DNA of 64,000 nucleotides from the NCBI GenBank assembly GCA_937907575.1, contig CALERN010000005.1, positions 17,103 through 81,102 on the forward strand. Direction: 5' to 3'. The first letter of the stretch is position 1. The number at the start of each line of letters is the position of its first letter. The notes beneath the pieces are model-generated. The model did no database searches and was not told the origin of the DNA. It worked only from the letters and a program-made list of their open reading frames with translations. Made by a program: the position numbers and the translations under genes. Origin of the DNA: Lepagella sp002404675. Lineage in GTDB: Bacteria; Bacteroidota; Bacteroidia; Bacteroidales; Muribaculaceae. This document shows, piece after piece, positions 54,101-61,325 of the stretch.

Positions 54101-55162
54101 ATGGAAACTTCTACATCGATATACTTCATATACGGTCTGTGCATAATGTTCTACGCGATGATGGCGTGGAAGTTGTGGAGCAAGGGCAGCGAGCGTCTGC
54201 CCCGTCTGACCGCTGTGCTTATGCTGACGGTCTGCCTACAGTGTGTCAAGGACTTGGTGTTCATCAACTGGAGTGTTGTGACACCTTTCGTGTGGTACAT
54301 GATGACGGCAGTAGACATGGTCGCCATGCCGCTGTATTCAGCCATACTCGTCGAACTTGTCGCCCCGGGCAAGTCCAAGTGGCGCAACATCGTCAGTCAG
54401 GAAGTGCCGTTTGTGGTGCTGCCGCTGATGTTCGGGCTTACTGGCGAGAGGCTCTTCTTCTATGCCGAGGTGGTGTGGGCTGTCGTGTACGGCACATATT
54501 TCCTGGTGTGGACCATGGTGCAGATACCGCGCTACAACCGCTGGCTGCGCGAGCGGTTTTCATACCGTGAAAACATCAGCTTGGGCTGGCTGTGGGTGAT
54601 ACTGTTCTCGTTCTATGGCATATTAGGGCTGTGGATATTTGACTGCCTGTCGCTTGAGCCGGGCATGGAGTCAATTTATATGGTCGGCACGCTGCTGATG
54701 TGGGTTGTAATCTGCTATTTCATCTACCGCCACGAGACGGTGATAGGGGAGCTGGCAGACGCTGACGACACCCCTGCCGATGCGATGCTGACTGACGGCT
54801 CTGCTGCCACGGTCGCTGATGAGGACGGCTCGTTTGACACGCTGCACGGCCGCATACAGGCGCTGTTCACCGAGCAGAAAATCTACCTCAACCCTCGACT
54901 GAAGCTCTCTGATGTCGCGTCCATGTCCGGCACTAACCGCACCTACGTCAGCAATTTCTTCAACCGCCACCTCAACACTACCTTTTTCGAGTATGTCAAC
55001 GGACTGCGCGTAGACCATGCTTGCGGCTTGCTGCTGACGACGCAGGACAGCCTCGACCAGGTGTCTGCCAACTCCGGCTTCAACTCGCTCTCGACGTTTC
55101 ACCGCGTGTTTTCCAAGAAGATGAAATGCACGCCGTCAGATTTTCGCCGTGCGAATAACTGA
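54101..55162 (+). CDS. Membrane-embedded AraC-family transcription regulator (seven TM)
   Basis: 353 residues from ATG at 54101. Seven membrane segments by eye: 6-24, 34-55, 62-88, 101-114, 118-140, 159-181 and 191-209. An acidic linker (210-248) leads to a complete AraC-type double helix-turn-helix at 255-350 (LKLSDVASMSGTNRTYVSNF, then VSANSGFNSLSTFHRVF). An odd number of spans puts the DNA-binding end in the cytoplasm and the N-terminus outside, as expected for a one-component membrane sensor. Most AraC proteins are soluble. The ligand is unknown. The gap just downstream holds a ladder of direct repeats, the likely operator. Confidence 0.87.
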   Translation: METSTSIYFIYGLCIMFYAMMAWKLWSKGSERLPRLTAVLMLTVCLQCVKDLVFINWSVVTPFVWYMMTAVDMVAMPLYSAILVELVAPGKSKWRNIVSQEVPFVVLPLMFGLTGERLFFYAEVVWAVVYGTYFLVWTMVQIPRYNRWLRERFSYRENISLGWLWVILFSFYGILGLWIFDCLSLEPGMESIYMVGTLLMWVVICYFIYRHETVIGELADADDTPADAMLTDGSAATVADEDGSFDTLHGRIQALFTEQKIYLNPRLKLSDVASMSGTNRTYVSNFFNRHLNTTFFEYVNGLRVDHACGLLLTTQDSLDQVSANSGFNSLSTFHRVFSKKMKCTPSDFRRANN

Positions 55163-55180
55163 TTGACAGCGAGCTGTTTT

Positions 55181-55265
55181 TACGAATTGAGATACTGGTT
55201 TTACGCAACGGCATACGCGATTTACGCATTGCGATGCTGTTTTGTACGAGTTGGAACTGGCAGAG
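55181..55265 (+). promoter_or_regulatory. Four-copy direct-repeat operator at 21-22 bp spacing
   Basis: TACG occurs at 55181, 55202, 55223 and 55245, each heading a copy of TACGnATTGnGATnCTG (copies 1 and 3 match best, copy 2 is weaker, copy 4 has a 2-nt gap). Spacing of two helical turns on one strand is typical of AraC-family sites. Copy 4 covers the -33 position of the next promoter. Confidence 0.75.
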
Positions 55266-55288
55266 AGGTGAGTTCCCGCTAACTTTGC
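55257..55288 (+). promoter_or_regulatory. Promoter of the small secreted protein gene
   Basis: TAACTTTGC (55280-55288) is a full -7 element, while the -33 position (55257-55259) is CTG instead of TTG and lies inside operator copy 4. This fits an activator-dependent promoter. Confidence 0.7.
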
Positions 55289-55321
55289 AGTGCTGGCTAT
55301 CAGCAGTCAGCCCCGACAATT

Positions 55322-55744
55322 ATGACAAAGAGATTTGCATCAATCGCAGCAGCCGCAATCATGATGCTCGGCCTGTGTGACGCGCACGCGGCGTGCAGTG
55401 CCGCGCCAGAGCAGCCGGCGGAGCAGCGCGAGGCGAAAGGCTCGAGCTATACCGGCATCGATGTCGAGTTCGCGAAACGGATAGCCGATGAGAAGCCTGG
55501 CTCGGAGTTGACCGAGAAGGAGTATGACTATATGCTCGACCAGCTCCAGATAGTCGTGCGCGAAACGCGGGGCATGACACGAAAGCAGATAGACAAGTAC
55601 CTCTGTTCGCTCAATGAGGAGGAAGGCATGGCAATGCTGATTGTGGCGGTAGGCGCGGAAACCGCCTCTTCGACGAAGAAGTTCACCCCTGCGCAGCAGG
55701 AACGCTACAAGGACATAACGGAGGACTGGATAAAGAAGAAGTGA
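55322..55744 (+). CDS. Small secreted protein of unknown function
   Basis: 140 residues with a signal peptide (cut after CDAHA). The mature part is charged and probably all-helical (SSYTGIDVEFAKRIADEKPG, ELTEKEYDYMLDQLQIVV, TPAQQERYKDITEDWIKKK). I do not recognise the family. It follows the AraC-type gene by 159 bp of repeat-rich control DNA and is likely its direct target. Confidence 0.72.
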   Translation: MTKRFASIAAAAIMMLGLCDAHAACSAAPEQPAEQREAKGSSYTGIDVEFAKRIADEKPGSELTEKEYDYMLDQLQIVVRETRGMTRKQIDKYLCSLNEEEGMAMLIVAVGAETASSTKKFTPAQQERYKDITEDWIKKK

Positions 55745-55857
55745 CGGCTGTCACTCACCGGTGTCCTCTGACATAAGATATATAGACCGAAAACAAAATT
55801 CTCAATCGTCATTTCTGGTCAACAGAAAATGTGATTAATTCAGCTAAACTGGTCCAA

Positions 55858-55904
55858 GGCGGGTGTCTAACTTACAAACAAAACACACCTGCCTTTAATT
55901 TTTT
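55858..55904 (+). terminator. Probable terminator downstream of the small secreted protein gene
   Basis: GGCGGGTGT (55858-55866) pairs with ACACCTGCC (55885-55893) with one mismatch, followed by TTTAATTTTTT. It lies 114 bp past the stop. Confidence 0.65.
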
Positions 55905-55958
55905 GCCCGCGTGCAGCCCTGCCAGAATTCAAAATCACTGTTGCTTGGCCTCGGCATG

Positions 55959-56053
55959 GTAGGGACACGGCGTGCCGTGTCCGCATCGATATATTGCAGT
56001 AAATCAAATAATTGCGTTTGCCACCCTTCGGACACGGCACGCCGTGTCCCTAC
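55959..56053 (+). repeat. REP/BIME-like element E
   Basis: Both arms are perfect: GTAG, GGACACGG, 4-nt loop, CCGTGTCC at 55959-55983, and the inverse with CTAC at 56029-56053. The linker has TTGCAGTAAATCAAATAATT. This is the best preserved copy. Confidence 0.95.
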
Positions 56054-56135
56054 CTTGTCGCGGATAAGCCGAGAACGACTAAGAATGCTGTAGTTTGCCA
56101 TGCCAATTGCAAAATGACACCACCAAAAACTTTTT

Positions 56136-56230
56136 CAGTGCTTTCGGCGTGCCGTGTCCGTCTTCAAGTCGCTGCATTTCAATAATATATCCACTCGCCG
56201 CCCTTCGGCCTCGGCACGCCGTGTCCCAAC
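56136..56230 (+). repeat. REP/BIME-like element F, degenerate
   Basis: The left arm keeps CGGCGTGCCGTGTCC but has lost the GTAG foot. The right arm (56206-56230) ends in CAAC and keeps CGGCACGCCGTGTCC. The linker is as in copy C. It lies 82 bp from element E. Confidence 0.85.
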
Positions 56231-56271
56231 GCTGACGGCACAGTCATACAGCAATATTGGTGTACACACTG

Positions 56272-56303
56272 TTGTATTTCAAGTAGAAATGCGCTAACTT
56301 TGT
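56272..56303 (+). promoter_or_regulatory. Promoter of the nitroreductase/restriction-modification operon
   Basis: TTG (56272-56274), 20 nt, TAACTTTGT (56295-56303). The gene starts 16 bp later. Confidence 0.8.
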
Positions 56304-56318
56304 GGCATACAAATACAG

Positions 56319-56903
56319 ATGACAATGGATTTCAACTCATTCTACGAACTGCTGAAGGGCGACCGCTCTGTACGCCGCTTCGACGCGAGCCGCGAGATAA
56401 CCCCTGACACACTCCGCCAGCTGGTAGAGCTGACACGCTACTGCGCTTCGGGGCGCAACGCGCAGCCCCTGCGGTACCGCATTGTGTATGACGAGGCTGA
56501 ACGCGATGCCGTGTTCCCGCATCTGGCATGGGCTGGGTACTACCAGGAATGGGCAGGCCCGAGCGAGGGGGAACGCCCGACGGCTTACCTGATGCAGTGC
56601 CTCGACACCACGTTGGGCAAGGACTGCCTTTGCGATGACGGACTGCACTTGCAGGCTATCACCCTCGGCGCAAGGACGCTGGGCATCAGCGGCTGCATCA
56701 TCAAGGCGTTCAGTGCCAAAGGAGTGGCAGACGCGCTGGCGATAGATAGTCGTTACGCGCCCCGGTATGTGCTTGCGCTGGGCTACCCGAAGGAGAATGT
56801 CCGCATCGTCGATATGGCGGCTGACGGCGACTTCAAGTACTACCGCGACGCTGCCGACACCCAGTGCGTGCCGAAACGCCCCCTCTCCGACCTGCTGATA
56901 TAA
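56319..56903 (+). CDS. Nitroreductase-family protein
   Basis: 194 residues (Met1 or Met3). FMN-dependent NAD(P)H oxidoreductase fold: RSVRRFDASREITPDTLRQL, CASGRNAQPLRYRIV, GLHLQAITLGARTLGISGC and LALGYPKENV. It resembles the small nitroreductases of anaerobes; the natural substrate is unknown. The methyltransferase gene follows after 11 bp, so it appears to share a transcript with the restriction system. Confidence 0.9.
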   Translation: MTMDFNSFYELLKGDRSVRRFDASREITPDTLRQLVELTRYCASGRNAQPLRYRIVYDEAERDAVFPHLAWAGYYQEWAGPSEGERPTAYLMQCLDTTLGKDCLCDDGLHLQAITLGARTLGISGCIIKAFSAKGVADALAIDSRYAPRYVLALGYPKENVRIVDMAADGDFKYYRDAADTQCVPKRPLSDLLI

Positions 56904-56914
56904 TCCCCAACAGC

Positions 56915-57901
56915 ATGAAGCAAGTGTACAGGACAATAGACTTGTTTGCAGGGATAGGAGGCATCAGGCTCGGTTTTGAGGCAAACGGATGCCGCAATGT
57001 GTTCTCGTCAGAATGGGACACGGCTGCCCGCAAGATGTACGAGGCGAATTTCGGAGAGACACCTTTCGGCGACATTAACGGCATAGCCCCCGAGGATATT
57101 CCCGACCACGACATCCTGTTGGCCGGGTTTCCGTGCCAGCCGTTCAGCATTGCCGGCAAAGGGCTCGGTTTTGCCGACACACGTGGTACACTGTTCTTTA
57201 ACATTGAGGCTATACTTAAGGCTAAAAGGCCGAAGGCCTTCTTGCTCGAGAATGTCAAGCGCCTCACCACTCATGACGGCGGCAGGACATTTGCTGTCAT
57301 TACTGACCGACTTGAGAAACTTGGCTACACGGTTTACAGCAAGGTGTTCAATTCGCTGGACTTCGGCGTGCCGCAGAAGCGTGAACGCATATACATAGTC
57401 GGTTTCGACACCCCGATACATTTCACGTTCCCTCATCCACTTGGCTATTACAAGCCTTTGTGCGAGATTCTCGAGAAGGATGAGGACATACCGAAATCGT
57501 ATTTCCTTTCAGACGAGATACGGCGCAAGCGGTTTGCCGCATTGAAGACTGTTCCGCCGATGCCCTCAATATGGCATGAAAATATTAGCGGCAACGTATC
57601 GCCACTGCCGTATTCATGCGCACTGCGAGCTGGTGGCAGTTACAACTATCTGGTCGTCAACGGCGAGAGACGGTTGACATCGCGTGAAATGCTGCGGTTG
57701 CAGGGATTTCCAGACACATTTGTCATCAACCTTCCGTATTCGCAAGCCCGCAAGGTCGCTGGCAATTCCGTGACAGTCCCCGTTATCAAGGCTATTGCCA
57801 AAAACATGATAGCTGCACTCGACACCCCCAAGCCAATTGTAAGAAACGTAAATCTATTTGACTACGATGAAAACAGCAGAAGCCAAGCAAGCATTAGATA
57901 A
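56915..57901 (+). CDS. DNA (cytosine-5)-methyltransferase of a HaeII-type system
   Basis: 328 residues from ATG at 56915 (MKQVYRTIDLFAGIGG). C5-methyltransferase motifs: I (DLFAGIGGIRLGF, 9-21), IV GFPCQPFS with catalytic Cys74, VI LENV (111-114), VIII PQKRERIYIVG (153-163) and IX-X (TSREMLRLQGFPD, AGNSVTVPVI). The target domain between VIII and IX is short. The next gene is a HaeII-like nuclease, so RGCGCY is the expected target by analogy. The 3' end overlaps the nuclease gene by 35 bp. Confidence 0.93.
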   Translation: MKQVYRTIDLFAGIGGIRLGFEANGCRNVFSSEWDTAARKMYEANFGETPFGDINGIAPEDIPDHDILLAGFPCQPFSIAGKGLGFADTRGTLFFNIEAILKAKRPKAFLLENVKRLTTHDGGRTFAVITDRLEKLGYTVYSKVFNSLDFGVPQKRERIYIVGFDTPIHFTFPHPLGYYKPLCEILEKDEDIPKSYFLSDEIRRKRFAALKTVPPMPSIWHENISGNVSPLPYSCALRAGGSYNYLVVNGERRLTSREMLRLQGFPDTFVINLPYSQARKVAGNSVTVPVIKAIAKNMIAALDTPKPIVRNVNLFDYDENSRSQASIR

Positions 57902-58931
57902 GGTTATTGCAAAGGCTCGTGTACACATGTACAAGCCTATTCAGATTGCCGAAATACTGTATCGGGACAGAACAGTAGGTGACATAGACCTTGCTGACAT
58001 TGATACATATCGCAATGCGTCTAAAAAATGGCGAAATGAAGTCTGCGTCAAGTTGACAGGCCGAGTTTCAACCTCTTCTGCAAGGTATCAGGACGACTTG
58101 TTCAATGACAATGCGATCCCTCCAAGTGTGCTTGCGCAGTTGGGTCGCGAAAACAGACGGCTGGGCGGTGCTGTTGAGGCATACATTTATGAGCGGTTTA
58201 AGCAGCGCTTCTCCAATATCTCTGCCAGTTTAGGCTATTGTGCCAGCCATAACCGTAATAGTTTCCAACTGAAGCAGTTTCTTGACTTGTTTTGGAACGA
58301 GCCGGGCTTGCGCAGAAGCATCGACAAGGTATATGAGATTGTAGTGTACTCATTGTTTTCTACTTTGGTTCACAGTCTCGGAGTTCGTGTAATTGTTGAA
58401 CCTATACCCGACAAGATGTATCTGCTCCGAGAGTTCGCAGATTTTGCTGAGCGAGTAATAGGTTTGTCCCCTAAGAAACCAAGGCTGGAACTGAATGCAG
58501 ACATTTACAGGGTCGGAGTTACCAATGCAGCCGACAGAGGACTCGATATGTGGGCTAATTACGGTATGGCTATTCAGGTCAAGCATCTGTCACTGACGGA
58601 GGAACTTGCGGAAAATATCGTGTCTTCGGTGTCATCAGATAGAATTGTCATAGTCTGCAAAGACTCGGAAGAGAAGTTCATAGTTTCACTGCTGACTCAG
58701 ATAGGCTGGAAGTCTCGAATCCAGAGTGTGATTACAGAGTCAGACTTGATACAATGGTATGAGAAGGCTTTGCGCGGCTCATTCGCAGCAGAGACTGGCG
58801 ACTATATACTCAAGGTGCTTTGCGATGAGGTTCAGTCTGAATTTCCTGCAACCCATGCGTCTATGCTTGATGACTTCATGTCATCGAGAGGGTATGATGC
58901 CATTGCGGCTACTGATGTTTGGACGGTTTAG
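57867..58931 (+). CDS. Type II restriction endonuclease, HaeII family
   Basis: 354 residues from ATG at 57867; a TTG nine bases earlier is also in frame. It closely resembles what I recall of R.HaeII (352 residues): VHMYKPIQIAEILYRDR, DIDTYRNASKKWRNEV, GRVSTSSARYQDDLF and GLDMWANYGMAIQVKHLSL. The last stretch probably contains the catalytic acidic residues and Lys (AIQVKHL). It is coupled to the methyltransferase. Its AT content is somewhat higher than that of neighbouring genes, in keeping with transfer. The recognition site is inferred, not shown. Confidence 0.85.
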   Translation: MKTAEAKQALDKVIAKARVHMYKPIQIAEILYRDRTVGDIDLADIDTYRNASKKWRNEVCVKLTGRVSTSSARYQDDLFNDNAIPPSVLAQLGRENRRLGGAVEAYIYERFKQRFSNISASLGYCASHNRNSFQLKQFLDLFWNEPGLRRSIDKVYEIVVYSLFSTLVHSLGVRVIVEPIPDKMYLLREFADFAERVIGLSPKKPRLELNADIYRVGVTNAADRGLDMWANYGMAIQVKHLSLTEELAENIVSSVSSDRIVIVCKDSEEKFIVSLLTQIGWKSRIQSVITESDLIQWYEKALRGSFAAETGDYILKVLCDEVQSEFPATHASMLDDFMSSRGYDAIAATDVWTV

Positions 58932-58955
58932 GACGTTCAGACAAATATAATAAGT

Positions 58956-58987
58956 GAGGGAGGGTCACGGTGAAGCGACCCTCCCTC
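58956..58987. terminator. Bidirectional hairpin between convergent genes
   Basis: A perfect 11-bp stem (GAGGGAGGGTC 58956-58966, GACCCTCCCTC 58977-58987) with a 10-nt loop, midway between the nuclease stop and the serA stop. There is no long T run on either side. Confidence 0.75.
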
Positions 58988-59035
58988 GATGTATGTCCGG
59001 CAATTCTCGCGAGGCGGTTTGCTCTCGCTGGAGGA

Positions 59036-59953
59036 TTACTTGTTTACCTGATACTTGTTCCAGCCGTCCTTGAGGTAGGAGATTGTCTGCTCTGCTGCTG
59101 CGACACCGGCGTTGAAGTTAGCCTCTGCGGTCTGCGCGCCCATTTTCTTGGGGGTGAAGAACACGCGGTCAGCGAATTTCTCCTCGAACTCGGCAGCTGC
59201 ATCGGGCTTGATGTCAGACACGTAGCGCAGGTCGGGACGCTCCTCGAGGGCGCGGATCAGACCCGGCTCGTCGATGATTTCCTTGCGTGCTGTGTTGATG
59301 AGGACACCGCCCTTGGGCATGCGCATCACCAGGTCGTAGCCGATAGACTGCTTGGTCTGGGGAGTTGCGGGGATGTGCAGCGACACGAAGTCATTCTGCG
59401 AGAACAGCTCGCCAACATCGTGCAGCGGCTTCACGCCCTCGGCAGCGATGACCTCGTCGGGAACGAACACGTCGAGAGCCTCGATGTTCATGCCGAAGCC
59501 CTTGGCGATGCGAGCCACGTTGCGGCCTACCTGTCCGAAGGCGTAGATGCCGAGGGTCTTGCCTTTCAGCTCCGAGCCTGACTTGCCGTTGTATTTGTTG
59601 CGGCACATCATCACTGTCATGCCGAAGACAAGTTCAGCGACAGCGTTTGAGTTCTGGCCTGGAGTGTTCATCACGCAGATGCCGTGCTCGGTAGCGGCCT
59701 TGAGGTCGATGTTGTCATAGCCAGCGCCGGCGCGTACGATGACTTTCAGCTCGGGAGCAGCGTTCATCACCTCTGCGTCGATGACGTCAGAGCGGACGAT
59801 GAGGCCGTTGGCATCCTTGACAGCCTCCATGAGGTCAGCGCGAGTGCCTTTTTCGACTACCTTGAGTTCGTTGCCTGATTCGTTGACAACCTTTGCGATT
59901 GCCTCCACGGCTGCGGGAGCGAAGGGCTTTTCAGTGAAAACGAGTATTTTCAT
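59036..59953 (-). CDS. serA: D-3-phosphoglycerate dehydrogenase, short form
   Basis: 305 residues. It oxidises 3-phosphoglycerate in the first step of serine synthesis. Seen: VRAGAGYDNIDLKAATEHG, the NAD-binding GIYAFGQVGRNVARIAKGFG, INTARKEIIDEPGLI and ALEERPDLRYVSDIKPD. There is no C-terminal ACT domain, so serine feedback through ACT is not expected. It lies 27 bp after serC and forms the serC-serA unit. Confidence 0.94.
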   Translation of the reverse strand: MKILVFTEKPFAPAAVEAIAKVVNESGNELKVVEKGTRADLMEAVKDANGLIVRSDVIDAEVMNAAPELKVIVRAGAGYDNIDLKAATEHGICVMNTPGQNSNAVAELVFGMTVMMCRNKYNGKSGSELKGKTLGIYAFGQVGRNVARIAKGFGMNIEALDVFVPDEVIAAEGVKPLHDVGELFSQNDFVSLHIPATPQTKQSIGYDLVMRMPKGGVLINTARKEIIDEPGLIRALEERPDLRYVSDIKPDAAAEFEEKFADRVFFTPKKMGAQTAEANFNAGVAAAEQTISYLKDGWNKYQVNK

Positions 59954-59980
59954 TTCCGTATGGGTTTAAGCGGTGTGAAA

Positions 59981-61051
59981 TCAGTTTTTTGCCTCAAATT
60001 CCTTCATGCAGTCTACGAGAGCCTGAACGCTTTCGAGGGGGAGTGCATTGTAGAGAGAAGCGCGGAAGCCGCCTACTGAACGGTGTCCCTTGATGCCGAC
60101 CATGCCGCGCTCTGTTGCGAAGTCGAAGAATGGCTTCTCAAGCTCGGCGTATTCGGGCTTCATGACGAAGCAGACGTTCATGATAGAGCGGTCCTCGTGG
60201 TTGGGGATAGTGGCCTGGAACATCTTGCTGCCGTCGATAGCGTTGTAGAGTGTCTCTGCCTTCTGGAGGTCGAGCTTCTCGAGAGCGCGTACGCCGCCCA
60301 TTTCCTTGTAGTACTTCAGTGTCTGGAGCGCGGTGAAGATAGGCAGCACCGGGGGAGTGTTGAACATTGAGCCCTTGTCGATGTGCGTCTTGTAGTTGAG
60401 CATGGTCGGGAGGACGCGGTCAACATGGCCGACAACGTCGTCCTTGACGATGACGAATGTCACGCCGGAGGGGGCGAGGTTCTTCTGTGCGCCGCCGTAG
60501 ATGAGGTCGTATTTTGACACGTCGAAGGGGCGTGAGAAGATGTCGGAAGACATGTCGGCTACCAAGCGTACGCCAACCTCGGGGTCCTTGCGGATTTCAG
60601 TGCCGTAAATGGTGTTGTTTGAGGTGTAGTGGAAATAGTCCGCATCGGCGGGCACTTTGAAGTCGCGGGGGATGTAGTTGTAGTTCTTGTCCTTGGAAGA
60701 AGCCACCACGTCAACCTCGCCGAAGAGCTTTGCCTCCTTGATAGCCTTGCTTGCCCACACGCCTGTGTCGAGGTAAGCGGCTTTCTTCTTGAGGAGGTTC
60801 ATCGGCACCATGGCGAACTGGAGGCTTGCGCCGCCGCCGAGGAAGAGGACGCTGTAACCCTCGGGGATTTCGAGCAGCTCCTTGAAGAGGGCGACTGCCT
60901 CGTCAACGACTGCCTGGAACTGTTTGCTGCGGTGGGAAATCTCGAGCAGCGAGAGACCCATGTCAGCGAAGTTGATCACTGCGTCCGCAGTGTTGCGGAT
61001 AGCATACTGGCTCAGGATTGAGGGGCCAGCGTAAAAGTTGTGTTTCTTCAT
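59981..61051 (-). CDS. serC: Phosphoserine aminotransferase
   Basis: 356 residues. It converts 3-phosphohydroxypyruvate and glutamate to phosphoserine with PLP. Seen: NFYAGPSILSQYAIRN, LFLGGGASLQF, the PLP lysine in YGGAQKNLAPSG and GHRSVGGFRASLYNALP. Promoter -7 element at 61085-61093. Gene order serC-serA. Confidence 0.96.
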   Translation of the reverse strand: MKKHNFYAGPSILSQYAIRNTADAVINFADMGLSLLEISHRSKQFQAVVDEAVALFKELLEIPEGYSVLFLGGGASLQFAMVPMNLLKKKAAYLDTGVWASKAIKEAKLFGEVDVVASSKDKNYNYIPRDFKVPADADYFHYTSNNTIYGTEIRKDPEVGVRLVADMSSDIFSRPFDVSKYDLIYGGAQKNLAPSGVTFVIVKDDVVGHVDRVLPTMLNYKTHIDKGSMFNTPPVLPIFTALQTLKYYKEMGGVRALEKLDLQKAETLYNAIDGSKMFQATIPNHEDRSIMNVCFVMKPEYAELEKPFFDFATERGMVGIKGHRSVGGFRASLYNALPLESVQALVDCMKEFEAKN

Positions 61052-61084
61052 GATCGATCAGTTTAGATTCAGATTTATTTGTGA

Positions 61085-61093
61085 GCAAAATTA
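61085..61093 (-). promoter_or_regulatory. Promoter -7 element for serC-serA
   Basis: Minus-strand TAATTTTGC, 33 bp before the serC ATG. The -33 match is weak. Confidence 0.65.
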
Positions 61094-61196
61094 CTGCTTA
61101 TATTTGGATTGACGAAATTTTCCGCGGTTAATTATTTCGGCATCTCGGAAGGAGGTGTGCCAAAATGGGCAGACCTCGTATGATTGCGCTGTCAGT

Positions 61197-61291
61197 GCAG
61201 GGACGCGGCGTGCCGTATCTGCTCCGATAGAATGCAGTAAATCAAACAATTGCATTTGCTGCCCTTCGGACACGGCGTGCCGTGTCCCTAC
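61197..61291 (+). repeat. REP/BIME-like element G
   Basis: Right arm 61267-61291 is intact with the CTAC foot. Left arm 61197-61221 is worn (GCAG, CCGTATCT). The linker ATGCAGTAAATCAAACAATT followed by GCATTTGCTGC can itself form a 9-bp stem with one wobble. It lies between the MFS stop and serC. Confidence 0.92.
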
Positions 61292-61325
61292 TCTGCCGGT
61301 ATGCCTGCTGTGTGTAAGGTGTCGC

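Larger units (their letters stand above)
55745..56318. other. Repeat-bearing intergenic region before the nitroreductase operon
   Basis: No gene in 574 bp. It contains a terminator-like hairpin (55858-55904), elements E (55959-56053) and F (56136-56230), and the promoter at 56272-56303. The sequence from 55760 to 55850 is AT-rich with nothing recognised. Confidence 0.7.

Noticed and set aside
49466..56230. CRISPR array from the recurring palindromic repeats
   Set aside because: Copies are kilobases apart, are themselves inverted pairs, and no cas genes are present.
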